Assembly: GCA_024280215.1 (NCBI GenBank)
Contig: JAJRQO010000007.1
Location: forward strand, 120,758-184,757
Direction of reading: 5' to 3'
Length of the DNA: 64,000 nucleotides
Source of the DNA: Candidatus Zixiibacteriota bacterium
GTDB taxonomy: Bacteria > Zixibacteria > MSB-5A5 > GN15 > FEB-12
Part shown: piece after piece, positions 18,367 through 28,413 of the stretch
Numbering within the stretch: the stretch's first letter is position 1
Layout of the letters: each line of letters starts with the position of its first letter
The notes under the pieces: model-generated
The model's input: only the letters and a program-made list of their open reading frames with translations
Databases searched by the model: none
What the model was told of the DNA's origin: nothing
Program-made: the position numbers and the translations under genes

Positions 18367-18903
18367 ATGATTAAATCATCACTATATCGGGCAAACAGAG
18401 CATCCTTGACAATCCTTCAATGTGGTAAAATTATTGAAACTGAAAAAAATGAGTCGATACTTCTAAAACGACTCTGCGAAGTTATTGTATATAGTTGTGG
18501 GTATTTGTTATGTTGGATTGGTTCAATCGATAATGATGCAGCGAAGCGAGTAACACCTCAGGCATCAGTAGGATTTGATGATGGCTATCTTGATGATATT
18601 CTAATTACTTGGGATGATGCACCAACTGGGCAGGGACCGACAGGTCAGGCAATCAAAACAAAAAAACCATTTGCTGCTCAAAACATCGTAGAAAATAAAG
18701 AGTTTGAACCGTGGCGTGAAGAAGCCCTCAAACGAGGTTATGGTTCATCGTTAGCATTACCATTATATATCGATGAGCAGATGTATGGTGCTATCAATAT
18801 TTATGCTCCAGAATCGAATGCATTTGATTCTGAAGAAATCAAATTACTTGAAACAGTAGCGAAAGATATTGCTACTGGGATTGTAAATTTACAAAAAAAC
18901 TAA
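18367..18903 (+). CDS. Stand-alone GAF-domain protein
   Basis: A 178-residue protein that is almost all one GAF domain: LLKRLCEVIVYSCGYLLCWIGSID, GPTGQAIKTKKPFAAQNIVEN, YGSSLALPLYIDEQMYGAINIYAP. This GAF subtype usually sits at the front of PAS/GGDEF/histidine-kinase proteins, with the motif WIG. Here no output domain follows, so it may act alone as a small-molecule sensor or be the remnant of a larger signalling protein. An upstream TTGACT with TATA-like bases about 18 bp later may be its promoter. Confidence 0.75.
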   Translation: MIKSSLYRANRASLTILQCGKIIETEKNESILLKRLCEVIVYSCGYLLCWIGSIDNDAAKRVTPQASVGFDDGYLDDILITWDDAPTGQGPTGQAIKTKKPFAAQNIVENKEFEPWREEALKRGYGSSLALPLYIDEQMYGAINIYAPESNAFDSEEIKLLETVAKDIATGIVNLQKN

Positions 18904-18907
18904 TTAT

Positions 18908-19144
18908 TTATAATAATTGAAGTATCCGTTCTTCAAAATTTTTTCGGGACAATTTCAATAACTCCAAAAGAGTTATCCTCTGTGAAATTAAAATCTGCTC
19001 TACCAACTTTAACCCAGCATAATATCCTGCACGATATTTCAAAATATCTTTTTCATCGTTTGCATAAAAGATATTAAGCGAATCATCAAAAGAATTGAAG
19101 TTTTTATAAACGATTGTTTTTCTCAATCCAGATAGAAATATCAT
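18908..19144 (-). CDS. Small hypothetical protein
   Basis: A 78-residue ORF on the minus strand, ending four bases from the GAF gene in convergent orientation. KYRAGYYAGLKLVEQILIS has a natural protein look, and the charged helical C terminus (LLELLKLSRKNFEERILQLL) does too. The start is ATG but has no good ribosome-binding site. It might be the N- or C-terminal fragment of a larger regulator, or a real small protein. I do not recognise it. Confidence 0.45.
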   Translation of the reverse strand: MIFLSGLRKTIVYKNFNSFDDSLNIFYANDEKDILKYRAGYYAGLKLVEQILISQRITLLELLKLSRKNFEERILQLL

Positions 19145-19228
19145 AGCAACTTAAAAAGTTCTTTGATATTTCAATAATAGATATATATTATCCATATAAT
19201 CCTTTATGTGAAATTGTAGGAGTTTTTA

Positions 19229-22102
19229 ATGATAAGACAAAAATATTTTTTACTAATTGCAAGTCTACTAATTGTAATATCGTTATCTTTCTTAAGCTGT
19301 TCCAAAAGTAATCCAACCGATGATGGCTCAGGTAATAATGGCCTATCGATACTCACCGTTTCACCAGCACATTCTGCTCCCGGAGTTTTGCTATCTCTTT
19401 CAGGTTTTACAATTGATACATCAAAAATGACAAACTATACAATTTTTGTAGGTGACCAGCAATCTATTTTAATCTCTGACTCACTTGGAACAGTCTTAAC
19501 TATTGTTCCAATGTATTTTGATGACACTTTAGATATTTGGCCAACTCCTCCAGCTTCTGCTTTGAGTATTGAAATATTTTTAGATTCCACTCTTGTTGCA
19601 ATTGGAAACAGTATCTTTACTGTCGATTCGTTACCGCATGCCCCCGGTGCAACATTAATGCTTGTTGATAATTCGATAGCAACTGTTGAATCTTACAAGT
19701 CAATACTTGCATCACTTGTAACTGAGCCGGGACCTTTTGAACAATTGGTGGAAGGAATAACAGTCGGCATGGATTCTCTTATTTATGGTGGTTATGATTC
19801 GACTCTTACCGATCTGCTTACTGCTTTACAAAGTTCTGACCCCGATGCGGTCGAATTGATAGATGCTTTATTTAGTTCAAGTGGAGCAGTAGAAAACTCG
19901 CAACAATTGGCTGATGCTTTGCAAGCTATTTCAAACAATCTGAATCCTCCTCTTTTAAAAAGTTCATCAGTAGCTGCCAATGATGTTGTCCTTGCAACCA
20001 TGATGCAGCTATCTACCATAGTGAAAGATTTTGGTGATTCCTATATTAGTGGTGTAGCACAATCATCATCAAATGCTTCATCTATCTTAGGTGGAATTGG
20101 TTTGATTGCCAGTGCTAATCCGGTTGTGCTCGCTGTAAAAGCTTTCGTTGGAGCTCTTGCGGTTTCTACCTCTATTGCTAATTTACTATTTAATAAAATA
20201 ATAGTCGCAATATTGCCAACCAAGCTTGATTCAATGACGGTAACTTTGGCTTCTGACACGATTTCAAGCAATGATACAACTACTTCAACTCTCATGGTGT
20301 ATGCAAGCAACAATCCTCCTCAAATTACTTTTGGGGATTTAGTTGATCAATTCTTAGCCTTTGCTGGAACACTGGTACCTGGTGCGGAAACAGCACGCCA
20401 GAGAATATTAGATTCGTATAATTATCTTATAGGACAAATGAAAAATGCTTTGCAGGCCTATGCTTCGGCTAATCCTGATTTTAGCTTTGACCCTGCATTT
20501 TTTGATTTGACAGGTGTCCCTGTTATACATTGGGCCGCGGAAGTACAGGATACACGACTCTTAGACCTTCATTCAACTGTTCCTGATAAACTTAGTGTAA
20601 ATGATACTATTCTTGAATGGTATGCGATGGGACGTTCTGGTTCAAGCAGTATCACTATTACACCAGCAACTGGAGCGGAGGCGGTACTATTGCCTATGCC
20701 TCCATTTTTTGAATACCATGGTACCGCATTCGGAATTCTTGATAACTCATCAGTTTTTAGTTCAACAGAAAAAACAGTAACAATAAAATCCGCATTGGCA
20801 CTTGTAGTTGATTTTGCTCCTACAATTTTTAAAACAGGCTCGAATGTGCTTGGAATCAAGGCAGGGACAATTAGTTTAACAGGTGACACTACTTGGGTAT
20901 CAGGTCTTAATGTAACCCTGACTCCAATCGGTGGTACCGCTGACCCTATTTCGGGAACAACCGATTCCAGCGGACAGTTTTCATCTATAATTAAACTAAG
21001 TTCTGGTTTTGATTCTGTTATTGTTGATATACGAGTTACCAGTTCGTTGGGAGATTTTGCTGCTACTGAAGTTAAAGCAATTGTAGTCCAACAATCTACC
21101 AGTATGATTGCATACTTATCTGATTCTGACGGTACATCTGCAATTTGGAAGATGGACCCAGACGGAAACAACAAAACAAGATTGGCTGGTTTCAATGGCG
21201 GATTCAATAGAACTAATGGACATAATCTTCATTGGTCTCCAAATAATTCATATATCTCAATGGACATCGCTGCTTTTAGTCATGAAATACATGCTATTAG
21301 GGCAAACGGTACATTAACAAACTCTATTCGGCTAATCAGAGGTTCAATATTCAGGCTTTCATCTTATAACACTTCTAATCAATCTTGGTTTCCGGATACA
21401 ACTTTTAATAAATTACTATTTTCAGGCAGACATCAAACAATAAATAACACAACTGGCCCCTATACTGCATTTATTCCTGGAGGTTATACCAAGTTATTTG
21501 ATAGTAGTTGGCCAAGCGGTATGCTACGCTATTCTCCGGATGGCACTAAATTTGCGTTCATTAGTGGATCCACGGATTCACTTTTTATAACAACTATTAA
21601 TCTTGATGGAACTGGGATGGTTCATATAACGGGACCTTTTACTGGAGGCGTTAGATCAATTGAGTGGACTGCAGATGGAACAGCATTTGTATATATAAGA
21701 GAGATTGGTTCATCATCAAGATCAAGTAAAATAATGAAAACTACAATGAACGGTACTACAACAACACTCGCAACTGAAGCAACCACCTCTTTTAATCTTA
21801 CACTGTTACCGACAAAAAATATGCTCGCCTATATTGTTGATTCTGATAATACAGGTACTGGTTATAATATAAAGCTGGTGTCATTAGATGGTGGTTCGGT
21901 AACGACTATCCCTAATCTCTTATATAATATCCATACCTTATCAGCATCACCCGATGGAAATGAAATAGCTTTTGATGACCAACCTAATGTTACAAACTCA
22001 AATGTATATAAAGTGAATATCAATACTTTTGTTGTTACCCAATTAACTTTTGATGGCATTAGTGATTCCCCCGGATGGTCGAATTCGATTGCAGCACCTT
22101 AG
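19229..22102 (+). CDS. Large lipoprotein with C-terminal PD40/TolB-like beta-propeller
   Basis: A 957-residue lipoprotein (lipobox LSFLSCS, Cys 24). Residues about 35-120 look like an IPT/TIG-type immunoglobulin fold (ILTVSPAHSAPGVLLSLSGF). Residues 130-420 are helical and unknown. Residues about 540-620 resemble a carboxypeptidase-regulatory/Ig-like domain. From about 640 to the end there are PD40 blades, as in MIAYLSDSDGTSAIWKMDPDGNN, LRYSPDGTKFAFIS and TLSASPDGNEIAFDD. Such propellers bind ligands or partners at the cell surface or periplasm. Function otherwise unknown. A terminator follows. Confidence 0.75.
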   Translation: MIRQKYFLLIASLLIVISLSFLSCSKSNPTDDGSGNNGLSILTVSPAHSAPGVLLSLSGFTIDTSKMTNYTIFVGDQQSILISDSLGTVLTIVPMYFDDTLDIWPTPPASALSIEIFLDSTLVAIGNSIFTVDSLPHAPGATLMLVDNSIATVESYKSILASLVTEPGPFEQLVEGITVGMDSLIYGGYDSTLTDLLTALQSSDPDAVELIDALFSSSGAVENSQQLADALQAISNNLNPPLLKSSSVAANDVVLATMMQLSTIVKDFGDSYISGVAQSSSNASSILGGIGLIASANPVVLAVKAFVGALAVSTSIANLLFNKIIVAILPTKLDSMTVTLASDTISSNDTTTSTLMVYASNNPPQITFGDLVDQFLAFAGTLVPGAETARQRILDSYNYLIGQMKNALQAYASANPDFSFDPAFFDLTGVPVIHWAAEVQDTRLLDLHSTVPDKLSVNDTILEWYAMGRSGSSSITITPATGAEAVLLPMPPFFEYHGTAFGILDNSSVFSSTEKTVTIKSALALVVDFAPTIFKTGSNVLGIKAGTISLTGDTTWVSGLNVTLTPIGGTADPISGTTDSSGQFSSIIKLSSGFDSVIVDIRVTSSLGDFAATEVKAIVVQQSTSMIAYLSDSDGTSAIWKMDPDGNNKTRLAGFNGGFNRTNGHNLHWSPNNSYISMDIAAFSHEIHAIRANGTLTNSIRLIRGSIFRLSSYNTSNQSWFPDTTFNKLLFSGRHQTINNTTGPYTAFIPGGYTKLFDSSWPSGMLRYSPDGTKFAFISGSTDSLFITTINLDGTGMVHITGPFTGGVRSIEWTADGTAFVYIREIGSSSRSSKIMKTTMNGTTTTLATEATTSFNLTLLPTKNMLAYIVDSDNTGTGYNIKLVSLDGGSVTTIPNLLYNIHTLSASPDGNEIAFDDQPNVTNSNVYKVNINTFVVTQLTFDGISDSPGWSNSIAAP

Positions 22103-22127
22103 ATTAATTCAAAATATATTCTCTGTA

Positions 22128-22156
22128 AACGGCCTACCTCTCGGTAGGCTGTTTTT
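22128..22156 (+). terminator. Rho-independent terminator
   Basis: Stem GCCTACC / GGTAGGC with a TCTC loop, followed by a T-rich tract, 30 bases after the propeller lipoprotein. Confidence 0.85.
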
Positions 22157-22182
22157 TTATAAGTGAATTCTTCTAAATTTCG

Positions 22183-22211
22183 TTGTCAAGAGAGCGAATA
22201 TTAACTATGCT
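22183..22211 (+). promoter_or_regulatory. Sigma70-like promoter of the M16 peptidase gene
   Basis: TTGTCA, 17 bases, TATGCT, about 37 bases before the ATG at 22249. Pattern-based. Confidence 0.5.
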
Positions 22212-22248
22212 ATAGAAGTATCAATTACTCACATAAGGAATATACTCA

Positions 22249-25200
22249 ATGAGAACAAAATCAATATTAACAACTATTTTTCTTTGTTGTTTTTTAGTTT
22301 CTACGACAATAGCTAAAATCGAGTTGGGAAATTTACAAGAAAACCAATCTGTTCACGGATTTAAAACTGTTTCACTGTATGAAAACGGAGCAGGCAATCC
22401 GATGGGGGCGAGGTTTGTCTCAGAACGGTTTGGCTTTATCGTCGACTATCTGCAAATAGAATCTGTTCCTCAGGCATTTTTCTGGGTAAAATCTCCACCA
22501 TCATCTTCCAAAGGTGAGCCACACTCATGCGAGCATCTTCTGCTCGGTAAAGGTAACAAAGGTCGTTATGTTGCAGCCCTCGAAGATATGGCACTCTCAA
22601 ACTCTACTGCCTACACTGCTCAGACAAGAACCTGCTACCACTACAATACTGTTGCTGGTGGCGATACATTTTATAAAATATTTGAAGCAAAACTACAAGC
22701 GTTGTTACATCCTGATTTTACCGATGAAGAGATCCGCCGTGAGGTTTGTTTTGTCGGTGTCAATGTCGATCAGGAGACTGGTGAACTATCTATTGATGAA
22801 AAAGGAACCTGTTACACCGAGATGGTAAGTTCGTTTGAAAAACCATGGTACTATTCTTATGGCACCATGAACAAGCTCATGTACGGCGAGAACCATCCGC
22901 TTGTAAATAATTCTGGTGGAGCTCCTGATGTGATGCGGACTATGGAACCAAAAGATATGTGGGCATTTCATAAAGAGACCCATCATCTTGCCAATCTCGG
23001 CTCTATCATTTCGATGCCATCATCCGTTGAGTTGGAATCATTTTTAATTGAGATGAATAAGATGCTTGAAAATTGTCAGTCATATGATGACCCCAACGAG
23101 AACCCATCGATTAAAGTTCAAAATCTTCCTCCAGCACAGTCTGCTCCTATTGGTACATCGACAATGGCGTACTACCCATCTGCCAATGAATCCGACCAAG
23201 GTTATGTCATGTATGCTTGGCCTCCAACTCTCGAGATGGATGCAACCGAAGAGATGTTGTTTTCTCTCTTTTTAGAAACATTCGCATCGGGACAGACATC
23301 AAATCTCTACAATTTATTTATCAATTCTAAAACCAAACAAGTCGACATCGGTGGTAACTATATTTTTGGTACTTATGATTCTGATATAGAAATTGCACCA
23401 TACTTTGTATTTGGTGGAATAAACAAAGATGCTATTACCCTTGACAAAATGATCGGTATAAAAGAGATGATTTTGGATGAACTCAAAAAAGTACAAGCGT
23501 ACAAAAAAGGTTCTCCAGAATTAGAAGAGTTTAACAACCGAATCAAAAGTTCTTTAGTACAAAATAAAAAACAAATAGAAAACTATCTCAACTCACCACC
23601 TATGTTTGGATTTCGTCGTGGTGCTGCTGGTGGATGGGTTAATTTACTTTTGGATGTTGAGAGAGAACCATCATTTCGTAAATCACTCGTTCTAAAAGAA
23701 AAGTATGCTGCCGTAGAAAGTGAAATTGCAAAAGATGAAAATATCTGGTCAAAGAGAATAGATGAATGGAAATTACTTTCTATGGCTCCTTACTCAATCG
23801 GAACTGTACCAAGCAAGTCAATCCTTGAGAAAAATCAATCTGATAAAGCTCTTCGACTTGCTAATTATATTGAAGGCTTTAAAACAAAATATAATACTGA
23901 CAATGCTCAAGAAGCAATCGCGAAATATAAAGAAGCATTTGATGCCAAGACCGCTGAACTTGCCGAACTAAATTCAAACGATAAGCTCCCAGGTTTTATC
24001 TCAAACCCACCACTCACTCGTGATGACCAGCTTAACTATGAGTCAATTACTTTGACTGATAATATAAATCTGACTGCCTCAACTTTCGATAACATGTCAT
24101 CATCGACAATTGCACTTGCACTCAATCTTGATGTTATCCCTGAATCTTTGCTTGTCTATGCCCCACTTATCCCGAGCATGTTAACTTCGATTGGTGTTGT
24201 CAAAGATGGTGAAGTTATTCCGTATGATAAAATGTCGGAACAATTAAAAAATGATGTGCTCGGCTTTAACGCATCATTTGATTTTGGACTTGAATCAGGA
24301 CGTATCGAGTTAGTGCTTTCGGGGCAAGGTAGCAACATTGACGAACTACACAAGGCACTGGCATGGATGGACGCATCGCTCTATTCATCTTACCTTGAAG
24401 TTGATAATTTACAACGCATCAACGATGTTATCGAGCAATCAATAATTTCGTATCGCAACAGAGTGAAAAGTTCCGAAGAAGCGTGGGTCAACAATCCATC
24501 GAATGCCTATCGTTTTCAAAACAACCCACTCTATCTTTCGACCAATTCATTTTTAACAGAAATGCATCACCTCAACCGAATGAAATGGATGTTCACAAAT
24601 CCTGGAAACGAATCTCAACAACAAGCACTACAGTCCGAAATTGATTTACTTACTCAAAGCGGACAAGGAAAAAACCGTGAAGAGCTGATTGTATACTTAG
24701 ATAATTATGAAACAATTAAGAGTGATAAGTTACCTGAAAATGGTTCAAAAATTATTAAAGATATTACAAGCAGTCTGCGTACGACTCTTTCAGATATTCC
24801 TGATGCTAACCTTGCCGACGATTGGACATATCTTTGTGATGAGATAAAAAATGACTTGATGAAAAAACCAGAAGATGCTTTAAGCCAGATGAAACATATT
24901 TTATCTCTGATCTCAAAAAGAGATAACGCTCGCATGTATATGATTTCAAATAAAACTGATAGAGATGATACGATGGATAAAATGAACTCGTTCCTATCTA
25001 AACTCGACAATAGTGCTCCGTCGATTCGTCAATCATACAGCACAGTTGACAATATTGTCGAGCGATTGAAATCTCGTGAAGCTTTGCTTGACGAGAAACC
25101 TGTGTACACAGGTTTAATCTTTGACGGTACTCGCAATGGTGTTCTGATGTTCTCGGCAAAAAATGCTGAGAAATATGATACTTCAGAAGATGCACTCCTA

Positions 25201-25779
25201 AACACCCTTGCAGGGAAATTGTATTCAGGTGGTGGACCTCATGGTTTGTTCATGCGGACATGGGCGGCTGGACTTGCATATAGCAATGGCTATCGTATGA
25301 GTCAACAAACAGGAAGAGCAAGATATTACGCCGAGCGTTGTCCCGATGTTGCTGAGACAATGCGGTTTGTAGTTGATGTTTTAAAAAATGCTAAAGATAA
25401 TCCAGACTTAGCAGACTATACCGTCGCACAAATTTTTGGTGCATCACGAGCTCCAAGTAGGTATGAGCAACGTGGCGAAGCGATTGCTGCCGATTTGGTA
25501 GATGGGGTCATTCCTGAAAAAGTCGCTAACTACCGTAAACATATTTTGCAAGTTAGACAAACCGACGACTTTTATGCAAATATTAAAAGTCGGATGGAAG
25601 ATGCATACGGTTCAGTACTAATCGGCTATGGAAAACCACTTGCCGAAAGCAATGATGGAAACTTCTTTCTCATTGGACCAGAACAACAATTTGAATCTCT
25701 TGAAAAATATATCAAACAAACCGAGGGGGAGCAGACTGTTTACCGTTTGTATCCACGTGACTTTTGGCTAACCAATTAA
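22249..25779 (+). CDS. Exported M16-family metallopeptidase (PreP/M16C-like)
   Basis: A 1176-residue protein with a signal peptide (residues 1-22). The inverted zinc motif HxxEH is present as HSCEH at 92-96, and the distal acidic ligand should lie in FTDEEIRREV about 70 residues later. Length and two-half layout fit the M16C group (presequence protease PreP), which closes around unfolded peptides of up to about 65 residues and cuts them. The second half has a catalytically inactive M16 domain, as usual. Export to the periplasm suggests peptide clearance outside the cytoplasm. It has its own promoter and terminator. Confidence 0.85.
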   Translation: MRTKSILTTIFLCCFLVSTTIAKIELGNLQENQSVHGFKTVSLYENGAGNPMGARFVSERFGFIVDYLQIESVPQAFFWVKSPPSSSKGEPHSCEHLLLGKGNKGRYVAALEDMALSNSTAYTAQTRTCYHYNTVAGGDTFYKIFEAKLQALLHPDFTDEEIRREVCFVGVNVDQETGELSIDEKGTCYTEMVSSFEKPWYYSYGTMNKLMYGENHPLVNNSGGAPDVMRTMEPKDMWAFHKETHHLANLGSIISMPSSVELESFLIEMNKMLENCQSYDDPNENPSIKVQNLPPAQSAPIGTSTMAYYPSANESDQGYVMYAWPPTLEMDATEEMLFSLFLETFASGQTSNLYNLFINSKTKQVDIGGNYIFGTYDSDIEIAPYFVFGGINKDAITLDKMIGIKEMILDELKKVQAYKKGSPELEEFNNRIKSSLVQNKKQIENYLNSPPMFGFRRGAAGGWVNLLLDVEREPSFRKSLVLKEKYAAVESEIAKDENIWSKRIDEWKLLSMAPYSIGTVPSKSILEKNQSDKALRLANYIEGFKTKYNTDNAQEAIAKYKEAFDAKTAELAELNSNDKLPGFISNPPLTRDDQLNYESITLTDNINLTASTFDNMSSSTIALALNLDVIPESLLVYAPLIPSMLTSIGVVKDGEVIPYDKMSEQLKNDVLGFNASFDFGLESGRIELVLSGQGSNIDELHKALAWMDASLYSSYLEVDNLQRINDVIEQSIISYRNRVKSSEEAWVNNPSNAYRFQNNPLYLSTNSFLTEMHHLNRMKWMFTNPGNESQQQALQSEIDLLTQSGQGKNREELIVYLDNYETIKSDKLPENGSKIIKDITSSLRTTLSDIPDANLADDWTYLCDEIKNDLMKKPEDALSQMKHILSLISKRDNARMYMISNKTDRDDTMDKMNSFLSKLDNSAPSIRQSYSTVDNIVERLKSREALLDEKPVYTGLIFDGTRNGVLMFSAKNAEKYDTSEDALLNTLAGKLYSGGGPHGLFMRTWAAGLAYSNGYRMSQQTGRARYYAERCPDVAETMRFVVDVLKNAKDNPDLADYTVAQIFGASRAPSRYEQRGEAIAADLVDGVIPEKVANYRKHILQVRQTDDFYANIKSRMEDAYGSVLIGYGKPLAESNDGNFFLIGPEQQFESLEKYIKQTEGEQTVYRLYPRDFWLTN

Positions 25780-25806
25780 GATAATTCAGTGTTAATACAA
25801 TTTTGT

Positions 25807-25837
25807 AAGGCAGAACTTTTTTCGGTTCTGCCTTTTT
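25807..25837 (+). terminator. Rho-independent terminator
   Basis: AAGGCAGAAC / GTTCTGCCTT, 10-bp perfect stem, 8-base loop and T-run, right after the M16 peptidase gene. Confidence 0.9.
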
Positions 25838-25852
25838 CAATTTTAACTTTTG

Positions 25853-25881
25853 TTGACATCAACTCTTTAGTAGAATATTTT
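25853..25881 (+). promoter_or_regulatory. Sigma70-like promoter of the carbonic anhydrase gene
   Basis: TTGACA, 17 bases, TATTTT, ending 39 bases before the TTG start at 25921. Consensus -35 and ideal spacing. Confidence 0.55.
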
Positions 25882-25920
25882 ATGGTAGGATTAGAAACTC
25901 TTAATCAAGGTTAATGCATT

Positions 25921-26526
25921 TTGAAATCACTAAAACATCTGTTTGAAAAAAATAAAGTATGGGCCGAATCAATTACAGAAAAAGATAGCGAATTTTTCTC
26001 ACATCTATCAAAACAACAATTACCAAAATATCTTTGGATTGGTTGTTCAGATAGTCGTGTGCCTGCCAATCAAATAGTTGATTTACCACCAGGTGAAATT
26101 TTTGTCCATCGCAATATCGCCAATGTTGTGGTGCATACTGACCTCAATTGTCTTTCCGTCTTACAGTATGCTGTTGAAATTCTCAAAGTCACAGACATTA
26201 TCGTTTGTGGTCATTACGGATGCGGAGGTATCCAAGCAGCGATGGAAAACAAGCAGCATGGACTTATTGATAATTGGCTCAGGCATATTAAAGATGTCGC
26301 TCGTTTTCATGATGCTCAATTACAAGCGACCGATGATGACAAAAAATTTGATCTGCTTTGCGAGCTTAATGTTATCGAACAAGTCAAAAATATCTGCAAT
26401 ACTACCATTGTTCAAAATAGCTGGGAAAATGATGCCAAACTGACTGTGCATGGATGGATCTACAATATAAATAACGGTATTTTAAAAGATTTAGACAGAT
26501 GCATCTCTTCTAATAAAGAACTATAA
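25921..26526 (+). CDS. can: Beta-class carbonic anhydrase
   Basis: A 201-residue enzyme that interconverts CO2 and bicarbonate. The zinc ligands are visible: Cys in WIGCSDSRVPANQIV with the Asp-Arg dyad, then the pair in VCGHYGCGGIQAAM. PGEIFVHRNIANVV is also typical. No signal peptide, so cytoplasmic. The start is TTG; the only nearby ATG is in another frame, and AAGG lies ten bases upstream. Confidence 0.93.
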   Translation: MKSLKHLFEKNKVWAESITEKDSEFFSHLSKQQLPKYLWIGCSDSRVPANQIVDLPPGEIFVHRNIANVVVHTDLNCLSVLQYAVEILKVTDIIVCGHYGCGGIQAAMENKQHGLIDNWLRHIKDVARFHDAQLQATDDDKKFDLLCELNVIEQVKNICNTTIVQNSWENDAKLTVHGWIYNINNGILKDLDRCISSNKEL

Positions 26527-26562
26527 TTAAAATTACTTTATTTAATTTACTGGAGTATAGTT

Positions 26563-27042
26563 ATGAGAAAAATATTTCTTCCTTCATTCCTATTTGTAAT
26601 TTTGTTTACAATCGGGGCATGTTTTGAGGAAACTCAAAATAACAATTCGTCCGATTCCGCAATGATACTTTATGACTCAGTCCTTGCTGAAAAACTTGGA
26701 GCCGATGATTATGGTATGAAAAGCTATGTAATCGCATTTTTAAAAGCAGGTCCAAACAGAGACCAAGATTCTTCGACTGCAGTAGAGCTTCAAAAAGCTC
26801 ACCGTGCCAATATTGGACGACTTGCTGATGAAGGCTTACTTGCTCTTGCGGGACCTTTTTTAGATGACTCTGAGTTTGCGAGACTATTTATATTCAATGT
26901 ATCTACAGTTGAAGAAGCAAAAGCGCTAACAGAAAGTGATCCTGCGATTCAAGCGGGGAGACTCGTCATGGAATTACATCCTTGGTATGGAACTGCGGGT
27001 TTAATGCAAGTGAATGAAATTCATAAAAAAATTAAAAAATAA
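26563..27042 (+). CDS. YciI-like domain lipoprotein
   Basis: A 159-residue lipoprotein (lipobox LFTIGACF). The mature part is a YciI-type ferredoxin-like domain: KSYVIAFLKAGPNRDQD, LQKAHRANIGRLADEGLLALAGPF with the conserved His and Asp/Gly features, RLFIFNVSTVEEAKALTESDPAIQAGRL and MELHPWYGTAGL. YciI folds bind small ligands or act as weak enzymes; the role outside the cytoplasm is unknown. It lies 36 bases after the carbonic anhydrase and may be co-transcribed. Confidence 0.8.
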   Translation: MRKIFLPSFLFVILFTIGACFEETQNNNSSDSAMILYDSVLAEKLGADDYGMKSYVIAFLKAGPNRDQDSSTAVELQKAHRANIGRLADEGLLALAGPFLDDSEFARLFIFNVSTVEEAKALTESDPAIQAGRLVMELHPWYGTAGLMQVNEIHKKIKK

Positions 27043-27093
27043 AAATTACTGTTTTTCATGTTTATATAAGACAAATAGTTTTGTTTGTAAATA

Positions 27094-27117
27094 AAGACCA
27101 GCTTTTGACTGGCCTTA
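27094..27117. terminator. Possible bidirectional terminator
   Basis: AAGACCAG / CTGGCCTT hairpin (one internal mismatch) with a TTTTGA loop between two convergent genes. T-rich bases follow on both strands, but the T-runs are weak. Confidence 0.45.
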
Positions 27118-27128
27118 TTATATAAAAT

Positions 27129-28346
27129 TTATTTCACACGAATTAGAGCTGTTTCTACAATGGGAGGAGTGGAAAGCTCTGTCCATGCTATCAGAATACC
27201 ATCTTCGGCTTTAGTCATACGAGGTACACCACTCAATCGACTGGAACTTGATTGAGCAACTGTTAGAGGTTGTGATAAAATGCCCGACTCATTTATCGTT
27301 CTCACCGCTATTCGAGTAGTGTCGCCTACATACTCAAGCCAACTGACAAGAGCAATTGTTTCATTGACAAATTCAATATCAACTCGACCTAAAGGTTTAC
27401 CAGTATCAACTGAAAATGGTTCGCCAAATGTTTCTCCAAAGTCATTTGAAAAAGAACAAAGCACTCGAGCAGAATCATTGTCACCGACCGTGTACCAACT
27501 GATTGCTACCAATCTCTCACTCGATGCAATCGATGGACCATTGACAGGACAACCTTCAATTAACCAATTGTCATGTGCGACTGCTTTTGGTTCACTCCAT
27601 TGGTTATCCTTTTTGCGAACCAGATAAATATCTCGTATCTCGGTCTCTGATCTATCTCTGTAAGCTACCAATGTCGTTCCATCACCAGCAACAGTCATTG
27701 TCGTTTGACAACAATCGCACACTCGGTTGTCTAATAAAACTTCATCAGTCAAATTATTATCATTGCCGACATTTGCATATCTTAAAGTCATGCTTCCATC
27801 TTCTTTGATAGTCTCACGACCATCCAACCATGCCACACCGATTGTATTTTTATCTATTGATGCCATCGAAACAAATCCATGCTCACTATTTGTACTGTCA
27901 CTATGAACGATAAAAGACTGCGACCATGAGTTACCACTATCGATTGATTGGGACATATGTATATCATAGGCATATGTCCCATTAGCCGATTTGGCCAACC
28001 AACTGGCAAGCATTATACCATTTGTATTTATACTCACCGATGGGAAGTCCGCCCAGTTCACAAACCAATCATCCCCTTGAGAGATTAGTTTTGATTTTGA
28101 CCAACTGCTATCTTGCCAAGTCGAAAAAAGTAGTCGACTAACCTTAGCCGAATCTTTTTCAATCCAAGAAAGAACAGCTCCACTATCAGGGCTGAAATTC
28201 AGATTTGGCTCACCAGAATTATTCATTGCAGGTGTTTTGATATTTGATATTGTAATCACAAGACCTGTTATTGATTCATTGCCACAACCAACGACAGCAA
28301 TTAGCAATAAGGTCAGACATAAAAATATAGTAGTTATTTTTTTCAT
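27129..28346 (-). CDS. BNR/Asp-box sialidase-like lipoprotein
   Basis: A 405-residue lipoprotein (lipobox LLIAVVGCG). The mature part is a predicted six-bladed propeller: repeated pieces such as SIDSGNSWSQSFIV and SNDFGETFGEPFSVD carry the S-x-D-x-G-x-(T/S)-W/F Asp-box. The pattern VCDCCQTTM is found in a bacterial family of BNR-repeat exported proteins. True sialidase catalytic residues are not evident, so it is more likely a binding protein. Nearest neighbours are convergent, so it is probably monocistronic. Confidence 0.75.
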   Translation of the reverse strand: MKKITTIFLCLTLLLIAVVGCGNESITGLVITISNIKTPAMNNSGEPNLNFSPDSGAVLSWIEKDSAKVSRLLFSTWQDSSWSKSKLISQGDDWFVNWADFPSVSINTNGIMLASWLAKSANGTYAYDIHMSQSIDSGNSWSQSFIVHSDSTNSEHGFVSMASIDKNTIGVAWLDGRETIKEDGSMTLRYANVGNDNNLTDEVLLDNRVCDCCQTTMTVAGDGTTLVAYRDRSETEIRDIYLVRKKDNQWSEPKAVAHDNWLIEGCPVNGPSIASSERLVAISWYTVGDNDSARVLCSFSNDFGETFGEPFSVDTGKPLGRVDIEFVNETIALVSWLEYVGDTTRIAVRTINESGILSQPLTVAQSSSSRLSGVPRMTKAEDGILIAWTELSTPPIVETALIRVK

Positions 28347-28413
28347 TTTGAAAATTAAAGAATTAAGCAGGATAAGTCAATAGTTGATACATAAAGTTGT
28401 GTATGATTTGGAA

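Noticed and set aside
20569-21207. 212-residue ORF antisense to the propeller lipoprotein
   Set aside because: Shadow of a real gene; no start signal or domain.
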